The translations under genes were made by a program, and so were the position numbers. The notes beneath the pieces are model-generated. The model did no database searches and was not told where the DNA came from. It saw nothing but the letters and a program-made list of their open reading frames with translations. Positions 16,813-27,200 of a stretch of 64,000 nucleotides of DNA are shown piece by piece; within the stretch, counting starts at the first letter, position 1; each line of letters begins with the position of its first letter. This DNA is from Lachnospiraceae bacterium (GTDB lineage Bacteria; Bacillota; Clostridia; Lachnospirales; Lachnospiraceae): positions 36,979 to 100,978 of the forward strand of contig CAJTAL010000015.1 in assembly GCA_910574285.1 (NCBI GenBank), in the 5' to 3' direction.

Positions 16813-18507
16813 TCACTTTTCGGCAGTCTTGTCAATCATTTTGTCGCATTTTATCATTGCCTGCTTCTGGAAAAAGGCAACACCGTAACAGAAAATCTGC
16901 TCATAGCCATATAAACCTTGCGCATATTTTCTTCCGATAATCTGATGAAGCGCTTCTCTACAATCTGCCTCCATATCCGATTCACTGCCAGACCTCTTTG
17001 CCTCTATTATAATTACCCTGCGGTTATCATCATCTTTTAGCAGAATATCCGGTCTGCCGAGTCCCTTCTCCTTATTAGATTCCACTTCGTAACCCAATCC
17101 CACGAATATACCGGTCAGAAAAGCATGATAGTAATCTTCATGATAGTCATTGTAACTTATAGTCTTCCACAAAAGCTCTGATATAACCCTGGATGCTTCT
17201 CTTTCATCTTGATTCCATAGCGCATCCATCATTGATTTCTGCATACTGTTATCTATCGTATTTTCAAAAAATGTAACAACTGTATCTTCAAAGATAGAAG
17301 CTATCTCCTGATTCGGTATCTTAAGACTTACCGTCTCTTCCTCCTCCCCGGCATCTGCTTTTGTCAGATACCCTGTCATCAGAATCACACTCCAAAGATT
17401 GTCCTCAGAGCAATGAAGCGTATCATAGGTCAGCTTATCCGAAATAGTCTGAACAATCGTACCTCCGTTCATAAGAGTTTCGAATTTACTTTTTACCTTA
17501 AAATCTCTTCTCTTAACAAAGGTTAGAAGGATCCCATTATGGCTGGTAAATTTCCAATAATTCTTGGGCTTCGCATTTCTTCTTTTCCTTAATGCAGACA
17601 CATAATTCATTACATCCCATGGACAATATAGTGAACTATTCCCAAATATATACCCGTCATACCACTCTTTTATTACATCTGCCTTATCTGATCTGCCGGC
17701 AGCCGACAGAATCTCTGCCACTTCGCAATCCAAAAAGCCAAAATATTCTGAAAAATCTTCATCCAGGACAGAATATGAAACAAAATTATTCGTTCCGGTA
17801 AAAATACTCTCTTTTGCTATATGCAGACACCCCGTTATAACTGCAAATTTGAGATATTCATTATCCTTTAAGGCTGTCCCCATTACACCCCTGATCACAT
17901 CAAGCATGGCAGAATAAAATTCATTCGCCGCGGTATCTTTCTCATTCGCTTTCGCAATCGGAACATCGTATTCGTCAAGAAGAAAGATTACCTGCCTTCC
18001 ATACACTGCCTGCATCATACGCATAATCGTTTTCAGCGAATTCTTCACATCAGCATAAGTCCCATTCTGTGCCTTTAATCTCAAAAAGATTTCCCGGTCG
18101 TCAGCATCAACGGCGCCATGATCCGGCAGATCGGAATACTCCTTACAGATATCCGCTAATCTGACCTTGAGCATATCAAATGCATCATTAAAATTTTCTG
18201 CCTCAACATCCTTAAACGAAACAAAAAGTACCGGATACTGATTCATCCACTCACTGCAAAATTCTTTATGTGCAGCAATCTTAAGTCCTTCGAAGATCTC
18301 TGCACTGTCTTTTCTTATACTGAAGAAGTTCTCCATCATACTCATCATCAGTGTCTTGCCAAATCTGCGAGGCCTGGTAAACAGTGTTACTTTATTGTCT
18401 GTATCATATACAAGCTCATATATAATTTCAGTCTTATCCACGTAATAGTTACCCGAATTGCGCAGGTCAGCAAAATCTGACTTGCCGACACCAACCTTAA
18501 AATCCAT
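16813..18507 (-). CDS. AAA-ATPase-like / PD-(D/E)XK protein (DUF1703 type)
   Basis: A 564-residue protein. The N-terminal half is an AAA_ATPase-like domain (GVGKSDFADLRNSGNYYVDKT; Walker A-like FTRPRRFGKTLMMSMM at about 39-54; Walker B-like RQVIFLLDEYDVPI). The C-terminal part is a PD-(D/E)XK nuclease-like domain (GLGRPDILLKDDDNRRVIIIEAKRS). Such genes are common and often multicopy in gut Clostridia and Bacteroidetes; their role is unknown, with mobile-element and defence roles both suggested. The start is placed at 18507, where AGGAG lies 8 bases before ATG, rather than 18 codons upstream. It follows the Uma2 gene with a short gap and may be co-transcribed. Confidence 0.8.
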   Translation of the reverse strand: MDFKVGVGKSDFADLRNSGNYYVDKTEIIYELVYDTDNKVTLFTRPRRFGKTLMMSMMENFFSIRKDSAEIFEGLKIAAHKEFCSEWMNQYPVLFVSFKDVEAENFNDAFDMLKVRLADICKEYSDLPDHGAVDADDREIFLRLKAQNGTYADVKNSLKTIMRMMQAVYGRQVIFLLDEYDVPIAKANEKDTAANEFYSAMLDVIRGVMGTALKDNEYLKFAVITGCLHIAKESIFTGTNNFVSYSVLDEDFSEYFGFLDCEVAEILSAAGRSDKADVIKEWYDGYIFGNSSLYCPWDVMNYVSALRKRRNAKPKNYWKFTSHNGILLTFVKRRDFKVKSKFETLMNGGTIVQTISDKLTYDTLHCSEDNLWSVILMTGYLTKADAGEEEETVSLKIPNQEIASIFEDTVVTFFENTIDNSMQKSMMDALWNQDEREASRVISELLWKTISYNDYHEDYYHAFLTGIFVGLGYEVESNKEKGLGRPDILLKDDDNRRVIIIEAKRSGSESDMEADCREALHQIIGRKYAQGLYGYEQIFCYGVAFFQKQAMIKCDKMIDKTAEK

Positions 18508-18570
18508 GTAGGAATCTCCTTTCACCAGTATGTTGATTTCGTTTATTCCCGCGAGCAGCAAGGTCTTTGG

Positions 18571-19344
18571 CTATTGCTCATACAAAAAACTTATATATTG
18601 ATAAATTTCCGTAAAATCAATCACGCACTCTCCGTCAAAGATCCCCACCGGAATCTTCGAATCAAACCCATAGACCGTAGGAAACTCTTCATGGGCAAAG
18701 TCGTACACAACCACTTTCTTTTTATCCGGATCTATAATCCAGTATTCCGACACTCCTGCCCTGACGTACTTTCCGAGTTTTACTGTCAGATCCTTCTTAC
18801 GGGTAGCCGGAGACAATATCTCTACAATGAAATCCGGCGCCCCATAGATACATCTCCTGATAATCTTACTACGGTCACAGACTACCAGCACATCAGGCTG
18901 CAGCATCGTCTTATTGTCACAATCAAGCTGTACGTCGATAGGAGATACGATCGGAACACAATCTCCCTTTTTCCTTCGGATATAGTCTTTCAGCGGCTGC
19001 CAGATCTCTGTCGCCAACATCTGATGTGTTGACGTCGGTGAAGACATATCATAGATCACGCCGTCAATCAATTCTACTCTGCGCTCATCCGGCAACGCAT
19101 AATAGTCTTCCAGGGTGTACTCTCCCTGCCGCTTTACCTGGTATGCCGTGACAGATTCTCTGAGCATGTTCCATTCCTTTACAAACACCTTCTCAAGCGC
19201 CTGCAAGGTGTCATATCTGGGAGAATCGGTCACTCCTGCGAATATCTTCTGTACCGTCCCAAGCGGAACACCGGAAAGTTCTGATACCTTCTCATTCGTA
19301 TAACCCAATTCCTTTTTCCGCTTTCTCATCTCTGATACCGTCAT
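18571..19344 (-). CDS. HTH-Uma2 fusion, Uma2 family putative endonuclease
   Basis: A 257-residue protein. Residues about 1-55 form an XRE-like helix-turn-helix (KKELGYTNEKVSELSGVPLGTVQKIFAGVTDSP). Residues about 70-250 form the Uma2/DUF820 restriction-endonuclease-like fold (TLEDYYALPDERRVELIDGVIY; QPDVLVVCDRSK; FIVEILSPATRKKDLTVKLGKYVRAGVSEYWIID). The D, E and K residues of the PD-(D/E)XK core are present. Natural substrate and role are unknown for the family. A second PD-(D/E)XK protein is encoded directly downstream, which is suggestive but unproven as a partnership. Confidence 0.8.
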   Translation of the reverse strand: MTVSEMRKRKKELGYTNEKVSELSGVPLGTVQKIFAGVTDSPRYDTLQALEKVFVKEWNMLRESVTAYQVKRQGEYTLEDYYALPDERRVELIDGVIYDMSSPTSTHQMLATEIWQPLKDYIRRKKGDCVPIVSPIDVQLDCDNKTMLQPDVLVVCDRSKIIRRCIYGAPDFIVEILSPATRKKDLTVKLGKYVRAGVSEYWIIDPDKKKVVVYDFAHEEFPTVYGFDSKIPVGIFDGECVIDFTEIYQYISFLYEQ

Positions 19345-19441
19345 GGAGTCCTCTCCCCCTTCTTTTAATGTTCTCCATTATTATACCATTCTTATTTCCA
19401 TTTTTCAACCATATTATTTCCGCTAAAATTTACCCATCTAA

Positions 19442-19469
19442 AAAAGATGGCTGACAACAACCATCTTTT
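19442..19469. terminator. hairpin upstream of the Uma2 gene, terminator of the SDR unit
   Basis: AAAAGATGG pairs with CCATCTTTT around a 10-base loop, with A and T runs on the two sides. It lies in the 380-base gap between the SDR gene and the Uma2 gene. Confidence 0.65.
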
Positions 19470-19518
19470 CTTCGTTCCATGTTATAGCGAAATGATTAGC
19501 TTGAGACTAAACAGTAGC

Positions 19519-19716
19519 TCAATTGTCAACTGACAGAAAAGGGGCTGTATGCTTTTTCCTCATGCCTATGACATTTTCGCCCTCTAAAAGCAGGGTATCC
19601 TGCGATTCCAGAATTAGCCTGTCGCCGTCAAACCGAAATGTAATCCTCGCTCCGCTGCTTCCCTTCCTCGGGAAGCCTTGTTTTTCTTTGCAATTGCCTA
19701 AAATAATCTCAGATTA
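19519..19716 (-). other. open frame without a start codon after the SDR gene
   Basis: Directly after the SDR stop, the minus strand stays open for about 65 codons (including RITFRFDGDRLILESQDTLL and GENVIGMRKKHTAPFLS) and ends with TGA at 19519. No ATG, GTG or TTG stands in a sensible position and no ribosome site was found. It may be the tail of a lost gene; I do not recognise it. The opposite-strand frame in the same place is not convincing. Confidence 0.25.
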
Positions 19717-19723
19717 TGATTAG

Positions 19724-20602
19724 TCATTCGCCTTGTGCTTCATACTCTTTAATCGGAAGAATATCCCGCATATTTCTTACCAGAGACTCCACTGTTGAAG
19801 GAAATATGATTCCGCTCTCCTTAAGCTTCTCCTGATCCATGCTGATGTCTCTGGGCAACGCTCTAAAGGAATCCTCATCCTTTTTAAGCCTCGCCTCATC
19901 CCATCCGAGCTCTCTGAACATAACCGATACTGTCTCATATGTATTCCTGTCATTGGGCGAACCGAAATTATAGACGCCGCCCTTAATCTCCATACATCTT
20001 TCAAAATTACAGACCACCTCATTCACATCCGTGATTCCCCGCACGTCATTTACAGGATAGCTTAAATTCTCTGCTGTCTGAAGCCGTTGCGCCAGCGTCC
20101 GGAAGAAGTCGCCGTGCTCCCCTTCCTTAAGTGTCCTGGTATCATACATCCACGACAGCCTGAGTATCACACATTCTGGATTCAGTCTTAGGCATTCCTC
20201 TTCTGCCAGCAGCTTCTCTCTTCCATAGACATTGCGCGGGACGACGTCTTCCTCTTCCTTATGAGGGCCGCGTACCTGGCTCCCGACGTATACCTGGTCA
20301 GAGCTGCAGACCAGACACTTCGCACGGATCTTCGCAGAAGCTTCGGCAACGTTCCTGCTTCCGTCAACATTAATCTTCCCCGACTGCTCCGGCTCTCTTT
20401 CACACACCCCTACATCGGATATGGCGGCGCTGTGTACAACCATATGCGGCTTGAAATCGCGAAAGACTGCCGCGACCTTCTCTTTGTCGGTAATATCCAT
20501 GTCTGTATGCGACGGAGCACAGATCTCATATCTGTCTCTGTAATATTCGATAATCCTGCTTCCAAGGAAACCGGAAGCTCCTGTGACTAATAGTCTTTTC
20601 AT
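19724..20602 (-). CDS. SDR family NAD(P)-dependent sugar-nucleotide reductase-like protein (RmlD type)
   Basis: A 292-residue extended short-chain dehydrogenase. The N-terminal Rossmann motif is LLVTGASGFLGSRIIEYY and the active-site YxxxK is VYGREKLLAEE at about 130-138. The layout matches the RmlD substrate-binding group (dTDP-4-dehydrorhamnose reductase-like). No other rhamnose or nucleotide-sugar genes are near, so the substrate is not assignable and a free-standing RmlD-like reductase is the safest call. Located between the three-gene DUF262 operon and the Uma2 gene, as a separate unit. Confidence 0.72.
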   Translation of the reverse strand: MKRLLVTGASGFLGSRIIEYYRDRYEICAPSHTDMDITDKEKVAAVFRDFKPHMVVHSAAISDVGVCEREPEQSGKINVDGSRNVAEASAKIRAKCLVCSSDQVYVGSQVRGPHKEEEDVVPRNVYGREKLLAEEECLRLNPECVILRLSWMYDTRTLKEGEHGDFFRTLAQRLQTAENLSYPVNDVRGITDVNEVVCNFERCMEIKGGVYNFGSPNDRNTYETVSVMFRELGWDEARLKKDEDSFRALPRDISMDQEKLKESGIIFPSTVESLVRNMRDILPIKEYEAQGE

Positions 20603-20720
20603 AACTTTACCTCACTACCAAACGCTCCATCCGACCTTCTCCAAATTTCAACTAAATGTCTCTTTCGAACGTATTTAAAATTTCTTAAAAATCCTTATGT
20701 AGTTTTTGCTTTCTATATCT

Positions 20721-21464
20721 TTATTCTCTGTCTAATTCTCTGTCTAATTGACGTTTTACATCTTCCCCCAGATCATCGGCACGATATCCATGGTAATCTA
20801 TATCTCTTTCATTCTGAAACGCGTAATAATTGCCGTTTTTCTTTCCATATAACCGACCCTTGATCTTTACCGCTTTATTTAACAAATTCTGTGCCTCATC
20901 ATCATATAAATCCATCCGGCTTCCGGTTTTTCCTTTCCCATAAGGATTTTCTCTGTCGAATTTGTGCTTTTTCGCATTCGGTATATATCTTCGGAGTCCC
21001 AATTCATTCCTGTAATAATCTATATGCTCATCTTTAGACAGATTCCGCAGCTTGACTTCTTTCTCTGCAATACATCCTTTTATTACCGGCAATGCAAAGA
21101 TTGGATTCGACAAGAGACTTACTAAAATATTATCCATTCCCCGGGAACATATTACTGATTCTTTTCCATCTATCACACACACGCTCTCCTCAATTTCTTT
21201 GTAAGTTCCTTTATTAGTCAAAATACCAAGCAACAGCGTTCTTTCTTCCCTGCCTTTAAATTCCTGCACCAATTGAATCAATTTATAACCAGGTCCAATC
21301 TCCATCTGCGAATCAATCAAACCTGTTTTTATTTCATTAATATTCGTTATCTCATCCTTCTCAATTCGTTTACAGAGATCAAGGAATCTATGCATATTTT
21401 CCACTGCAGATTCTATCGTTGCAAATGGATATAGAAATGATACATCATTAATTACTGCTATCAT
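20721..21464 (-). CDS. unknown protein, third gene of the DUF262/ATPase operon
   Basis: A 247-residue soluble protein that I do not recognise. The first 110 residues look like a mixed alpha/beta domain (SAVENMHRFLDLCKRIEKDE, then LILLGILTN-like strand segments). The middle contains ALPVIKGCI and a helix ending DEHIDYYRNELGL. The C-terminal 60 residues are strongly charged, with a short beta-rich motif (GRLYGKKNGNYYAFQNERDI, then DYHGYRADD) that resembles small effector or nuclease-like domains. It starts 13 bases after the ATPase stop, so it is part of that operon. Invariant neighbours would suggest an effector role; this is speculation. Confidence 0.7.
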   Translation of the reverse strand: MIAVINDVSFLYPFATIESAVENMHRFLDLCKRIEKDEITNINEIKTGLIDSQMEIGPGYKLIQLVQEFKGREERTLLLGILTNKGTYKEIEESVCVIDGKESVICSRGMDNILVSLLSNPIFALPVIKGCIAEKEVKLRNLSKDEHIDYYRNELGLRRYIPNAKKHKFDRENPYGKGKTGSRMDLYDDEAQNLLNKAVKIKGRLYGKKNGNYYAFQNERDIDYHGYRADDLGEDVKRQLDRELDRE

Positions 21465-21477
21465 TCACATCACCACC

Positions 21478-22575
21478 TTATAACAGTTCCAGAAGCGCAT
21501 TATCCCATTCATCAAAAAAACCCTCCGGCCATTCATCTAACCGGCCATTTTTATCTAATACCGGACACAATATCTTATGTTTATAGGAGTCTTCCTTATC
21601 CTTATAGAAAAAGAAAAAACCTGTGTCTTTTGGATCCAACTTCCCTTTTTTTACAGCAACCCGAATCCCGTTCAATACATGGTCGCTATGTGTCTCAAGA
21701 ATAACCTGTACACCCCCGGCTCCTGCGGCTGCTATTAATTCTCCTAACATTCTCTGTCCCCTTGGATGTATGTGTGCCTCTGGATTTTCAAGCAATATAA
21801 TATCACCTTTTCTTGCGGATACCAAAGCGACAACTACCGGAAGTACATACGTAATACCGAATCCAACATTCACACTATTGTATGAATTCGTTTTCTCTCT
21901 TCCCTCTATATATTCATACTTCAATTCCGCCGTCCTGGAAGACATATTCACACTAACAACCGGTGATACTCCCGGTGATATCATATCCAGCCAGGCTTTT
22001 ACCTGATCCGTAATCGAAGTTTTATGTTCATCTCCAATCACAAGCAATTTATTATCTACATCCTCACTGCCGTGAAATTGCAAATATTGAATCGCGAATT
22101 CTCCATCTTTGCCAAAATATCGTTCAGATAATTCTTTTTCGTTCTCTATACGATATAAAAACTGAGGTTCAATACGATATGCTGATAAATAAAATACTCT
22201 ACCTATCCATCGTTCAAAGCTGACTTGATCACCATGAAGTTCTGAATTCTTCAAAGGTAATCTGTCCTCCTCCGCCCGATATTCAAATATAAATTTCTCT
22301 TCATTATCATCAACCCATATGTCAATACCTATCTCATCTTCTTCTGCTTTTTCAAAAAGAATATCCTGCCCCACGCCAAGATCTACATATTTTCCCTTTA
22401 AAAGTAATGAATCATCCGATAAAATATTTTTCTGCGATTGACTTAAAAGTAAAATGCTCTGTATAACCGTCGACTTACCCATACCATTCAATCCGGTCAA
22501 AACATTCACCATGGAAAATTTCATTTTAAGCTCTTCAAAACACTTAAAATTCTTTAGAATTAACTTTTTAATCAT
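21478..22575 (-). CDS. AAA family ATPase with DUF3696 C-terminus (OLD/SMC-like)
   Basis: A 365-residue ATPase. The N-terminal FKCFEELKMKFSMVNVLTGLNGMGKST contains Walker A (28-36). Walker B and signature regions are GDIILLENPEAHIHPRGQ and VQVILETHSDHVLNGIRVAV, as in OLD-type ATPases. The end, EWPEGFFDEWDNALLELL, is the DUF3696 hallmark. No TOPRIM nuclease domain is visible, so the partner may be the effector. Its start overlaps the DUF262 stop by 4 bases (ATGA), implying coupled translation. Such ATPases occur widely in phage-defence operons; a defence role here is inferred from context. Confidence 0.83.
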   Translation of the reverse strand: MIKKLILKNFKCFEELKMKFSMVNVLTGLNGMGKSTVIQSILLLSQSQKNILSDDSLLLKGKYVDLGVGQDILFEKAEEDEIGIDIWVDDNEEKFIFEYRAEEDRLPLKNSELHGDQVSFERWIGRVFYLSAYRIEPQFLYRIENEKELSERYFGKDGEFAIQYLQFHGSEDVDNKLLVIGDEHKTSITDQVKAWLDMISPGVSPVVSVNMSSRTAELKYEYIEGREKTNSYNSVNVGFGITYVLPVVVALVSARKGDIILLENPEAHIHPRGQRMLGELIAAAGAGGVQVILETHSDHVLNGIRVAVKKGKLDPKDTGFFFFYKDKEDSYKHKILCPVLDKNGRLDEWPEGFFDEWDNALLELL

Positions 22576-23855
22576 AAAAACTCCTCTATAAGATCCCGAC
22601 TCATTTCAATTCGTTTCACAAATGAATATCTATCGCCTGCTTTCAACGCCACAGCAAAATCCTGATCTTCCAATAACTGTCCAAACTGACACAGGAATTC
22701 ATCCTTATTCATTTCTATACTTTTTAACTGTTTATTGCTTAATTCACCAAAACAGATTGCCCATATCTCAAAAATTGCTTTATTTATCGGCCCGCGTCGA
22801 AAATCCCTATTATACTTTCTAAATGCATATTTCCCAAAAATCGATTTGCAGGCCTTCATGACACGTACAAACCGCCTGGTAACCCGGACACAGTCTTTCT
22901 CATCAAAAGTATTTGCTTTCTTCAATCCTTTTATAAGGAAACTGTCAATATTTCCTTTATATTCTTTTTCATAATCCAACTCAGTAAATGACAAAAAACG
23001 CAATGCATATTCCCGGTCCAGCATCCGCTCCGGCTTTACAGCAAACTGTGTAGCTTCCTTAAACTCCTCCATCTCAGCCATCTCCTTAATCAGATCTGTT
23101 CCTCTCCCCGAATAAAGCGCCTGCCGTATCTCCTGATCATTTAACTGAACCCCTCCGGTATTAATCCTCTGGAAAATATTAAAAACTACTTCTTCCGGCG
23201 TACCTTTCGTAACTGTATATGCGACAATGGATGATTCTTTGATTCTTCTGATATACTGCCGGGGCAGTTCATCAAATGTCTTTCCATTAAAATCTCTCAG
23301 GTACTGCATCCCCTGAAATACATATTTTTCACATGAACCATCTTCTAACTCTACTCCCACCAAATAATTTTGGAAGGCAGTAAGCCGTTGCAGCCCGTCT
23401 ATTACAACCCACTTATCTTCTCTGGATGCATTAAAATAAAATGCCGGCAAAGGTATCTTCAACATTAATGATTCTATCAAACGGCTTTGTTTCTCTACAC
23501 TCCACAATCCACCATGCCGTTGAAATGCAGGCATCAGATCATACTCTTCATTCTCTAGCCGTTCCATAATATTAGAAACATTCGTAGGAACCTGAGTGAT
23601 ATTCACGTCAGAAGGAATAAATTTATCCGGTTCATCCAAATCTGTTTTATATCCTTCATCCATATCCAACGGAAGAATCCTGATACCTTCTTTCCGTAAC
23701 TGATTAAGCACTCTGTTCAACAAATCCTCGTCAATTCCAACCGTCTTATTCTTAATGATATCCTGGACAACAAACAGGCTGATCTCATTATCATTCTTTC
23801 TTGCGAAATCTTCGATCTCCTTTATCCGGCTTGATACATTTTGTATACTTTTCAT
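22572..23855 (-). CDS. DUF262 (ParB-like fold) protein with N-terminal helical domain
   Basis: A 427-residue protein. Residues about 95-190 are the DUF262 core: MPAFQRHGGLWSVEKQSRLIESL, KIPLPAFYF and the nucleotidase motif IDGLQRLTAF (Leu in place of Gln in the DGQQR form). Residues about 1-65 form a small helical domain (IEDFARKNDNEISLFVVQDI; NRVLNQLRKEGIRIL) resembling sigma-70 region 1.1. The C-terminal half is helical with no HNH/DUF1524 nuclease motif, unlike GmrD-type fusions. The ATG at 23855 is preferred over a GTG four codons upstream. It leads a three-gene operon with an ATPase and an unknown protein. Confidence 0.82.
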   Translation of the reverse strand: MKSIQNVSSRIKEIEDFARKNDNEISLFVVQDIIKNKTVGIDEDLLNRVLNQLRKEGIRILPLDMDEGYKTDLDEPDKFIPSDVNITQVPTNVSNIMERLENEEYDLMPAFQRHGGLWSVEKQSRLIESLMLKIPLPAFYFNASREDKWVVIDGLQRLTAFQNYLVGVELEDGSCEKYVFQGMQYLRDFNGKTFDELPRQYIRRIKESSIVAYTVTKGTPEEVVFNIFQRINTGGVQLNDQEIRQALYSGRGTDLIKEMAEMEEFKEATQFAVKPERMLDREYALRFLSFTELDYEKEYKGNIDSFLIKGLKKANTFDEKDCVRVTRRFVRVMKACKSIFGKYAFRKYNRDFRRGPINKAIFEIWAICFGELSNKQLKSIEMNKDEFLCQFGQLLEDQDFAVALKAGDRYSFVKRIEMSRDLIEEFL

Positions 23856-24018
23856 CGCATGTCCCACTTTCCGTTACATCATCGCTTCACATATGACGGA
23901 ATCCTTCTTGAAAAATTCATCCAGTTTCCCGTAATCCTGCCATTAAAGCCAGTATATCATAGCCCGAAAAAAATAGATAGGTATAAACCTCATATAAATT
24001 TATCCGACTCATATCCCC

Positions 24019-24060
24019 GCTAAGAAACTGTATGCAAATGCTTTAATACAGTTCCTTAGC
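24019..24060. terminator. hairpin in the nifJ/DUF262 gap
   Basis: GCTAAGAAACTGTAT pairs with ATACAGTTCCTTAGC (one mismatch) around a 12-base loop. It lies in the 366-base gap, downstream of the nifJ terminator and upstream of the DUF262 operon. No T-run follows closely, so it could be a regulatory stem instead. I see no gene in this gap. Confidence 0.5.
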
Positions 24061-24083
24061 GTTCGCCCTACACAAATAGTAAA

Positions 24084-24129
24084 ATACAGGAGATTCCGCA
24101 CCTGATTCACTGTGCAGAATCTCCTGTAT
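24084..24129 (-). terminator. nifJ terminator
   Basis: ATACAGGAGATT.CGCAC pairs with GTGC.AATCTCCTGTAT around a 10-base loop, with T-rich sequence after it on the minus strand (ATTTTACT). It lies about 90 bases past the nifJ stop. Confidence 0.75.
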
Positions 24130-24220
24130 ATTCCTTATCTGAAACTCACTTTCACTCGCTCTGATATCGCATTATCAATCGTGCTTTCCAGATCTATCTC
24201 TTCATTTGTATGACTATATC

Positions 24221-27200
24221 CTACTCTTCTCCGTACAGCGTTACCAGCTTCTTGAGGTAAGCATATCTTTCCATAGCTTCTTCCTCATTCTTAGCGAAGA
24301 GCTTAGCCGCCTTCTCCGGATTAGATCTCTTAAGAGCATTGTAACGAACCTCTCCGTCAAGGAATTCCTGATAATCTCCTGCAGGCTCCTTGCTGTCAAG
24401 TGAGAACTTCGCACCCTCTGCAGCCGGATTGAACCGGAAGTTGTTCCAGTATCCGCACTTAACCGCTAATTCTTCCTCTGTCTGAGCTTTGCTCATACCC
24501 TTCTTGATACCGTGGTTGATACATGGAGCGTAAGCGATGATAAGTGACGGTCCCGGATAAGCCTCTGCCTCAGCAATAGCCTTAACTGTCTGGTTAAAGT
24601 CAGCACCCATAGCGATCTGTGCTACATATACATAACCGTAGCTCATAGCAATGCCTGCCAGGTCTTTCTTCTTAGTCTCTTTTCCGCCTGCCGCGAACTG
24701 TGCGGTAGCGCCTGTCTTGGTAGCTTTGGAGGACTGTCCGCCTGTGTTGGAGTAAACCTCTGTATCGAATACCATTACGTTAATATCTTCGCCACTTGCC
24801 AGTACATGGTCAACGCCGCCGAATCCGATATCATAAGCCCATCCGTCGCCGCCGAATACCCACTGAGACTTCTTAGCCAGGAAATCTTTATTCTTAACGA
24901 TATCCTTGCATGTATCACAGTCGATTCCGTCTAATGCTGCAACTAACTTATCTGTAGCGTCTCCGTTGGATACGCCGCAGTTAAAGGTATCCAGATATTC
25001 CTTACATGCTGCCTTTACTTCTTCAGAAGCCTTATCAGATCCTGCGATCTCTTCTACCTGAGCTTTTAATCTCTTTCTGATCGCTTTCTGTGCCAACAGC
25101 ATACCATAGCCGAACTCTGCGTTATCCTCGAACAGAGAGTTAGACCATGCCGGTCCTTTGCCTTCCGGAGTTACAGTGTAAGGCGTAGACGGTGAAGAGT
25201 TACCCCAGATAGAGGAACATCCTGTCGCATTGGCAATATACATTCTGTCGCCGAACAACTGTGTGATCAGCTTCGCATATGGTGTCTCCCCGCATCCTGC
25301 ACAAGCGCCTGAGAACTCAAGCAACGGCTGCTTGAACTGACTTCCCTTTACAGTCTCCGGTTTGAACTTCGCAACAACCTCTGGCTTAACCGGAATCTCT
25401 CTTCCGAAGTCAAATAACTGCTGGGAACCGATATTCTCTTCCATATTCTTCATAACGAGAGCCTTCTCGCCCTTCTTGCCCGGACATACATTCGCACAAG
25501 AACCGCATCCTGTACAGTCAAGAGCTGATACGGACATAGTAAACTTCATACCCGGCATACCGATCATATCGATTGCTTTCGTTCCTTCCGGAGCTTTGGC
25601 AAGCTCGTCCTCTGTAAGAGCGATCGGACGGATAACAGCATGCGGACATACATACGCACAGCGGTTACACTGGATACAATTCTCCGGTACCCATACCGGA
25701 ATGTCTACTGCGATACCACGCTTCTCGTATGCGGAAGATCCGGATGGCGTGGAACCGTCTACATAATCATTAAACGCAGATACCGGAAGTGAATTACCTT
25801 CCTGTGCATTCACCTTGGACTGTACATTCTTAACGAAAGCAACAACGTCGTCTCTTCCGCCCTTAACCTCCGGTGCGAATAAACCTTCATCCTCACAGGA
25901 CTTCCAGGACTCCGGAACTGCTACTTCTACTACCTGCTTAGCGCCGGCATCGATAGCGTCATAGTTCATCTGAACGATCTTGTCGCCCTTTCTTCCATAA
26001 GTAGCCTTAGCAGCCGCTTTCATCAGGTCGATCGCCTCTGCTTCCGGAATGATCGCCGCCAGCTTGAAGAATGCTGACTGCAGTACGGTATTGATACGTC
26101 CGCCAAGACCAATCTCCTTACCGATCTTGATACCGTCGATGGTGTAGAACTTGATGTTATGGTCTGCGATATAAGCCTTAACCTGTCCCGGCAGATGCTT
26201 CTCAAGACCTTCCATATCCCATGGACAGTTCAGAAGGAAGGTTCCTCCGTCAACCAGTTCCTGAACCATATTATACTTGTCCACATAAGACGGATTGTGG
26301 CATGCGACAAAGTTCGCCTGATGAATCAGGTATGTGGACTTAATCGCTTTCTTACCGAAACGCAAGTGAGACATAGTCACACCGCCGGACTTCTTGGAAT
26401 CATAGTCAAAGTATGCCTGTGCATACATATCCGTGTTATCACCGATAATCTTGATAGAGTTCTTGTTCGCTCCGACCGTACCGTCTGCACCGAGTCCCCA
26501 GAACTTACAGTTGATTGTTCCTTCCGGAGTCGTAACCAGAGCCGGACCTGTTGCAAGAGAAAGATTCGTCACATCATCTTCGATACCGATCGTGAATCTT
26601 GCCTTCTCGGCATTATTGAATACTGCAACGATCTGCGCAGGCGTCGTATCCTTGGAACCTAATCCGTAACGTCCGCAGTTAACCGGAACCGCATCGAACT
26701 TAGAACCCTTCAGCGCGGAAACAACGTCCAGGTATAATGGCTCACCCTGTGCTCCAGGCTCTTTCGTTCTGTCAAGAACGTTGATATATTTTACAGTGTC
26801 AGGAATCGCATCGATCAATGCCTGTGCGCAGAATGGTCTGTAGAGGCGAACCTTTACAACACCGACCTTCTCGCCTGCCGCCATCAGATAGTCGATGGTC
26901 TCTTCAATCGTATCACAGACAGAACCCATAGCAACGATCACCTTCTCGGCGTCTGCTGCTCCATAGTAGTTAAATAACTTGTAATCTGTACCGATCTTAG
27001 CGTTGACCTTGTCCATATACTCCTGAACGATCGCCGGCATAGCATCATAGTATGAGTTGCAGGCCTCTCTTGCCTGGAAGAAGATATCCGGATTCTGAGC
27101 GGAACCTCTCTGGCATGGATGATTTGGATTCAGCGCATGGTTTCTGAATGCGTCAATGGCATCCATATCTACTAATTCTTTCAGATCTTCATAATCCCAT

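Noticed and set aside
19523..19723. 66-codon plus-strand frame beside the SDR gene
   Set aside because: No ribosome site and odd composition; the minus-strand frame at the same place looks more protein-like, though also lacks a start.
22572..23855. GmrSD type IV restriction call for the DUF262 gene
   Set aside because: No DUF1524/HNH nuclease part and a different partner set (DUF3696 ATPase).
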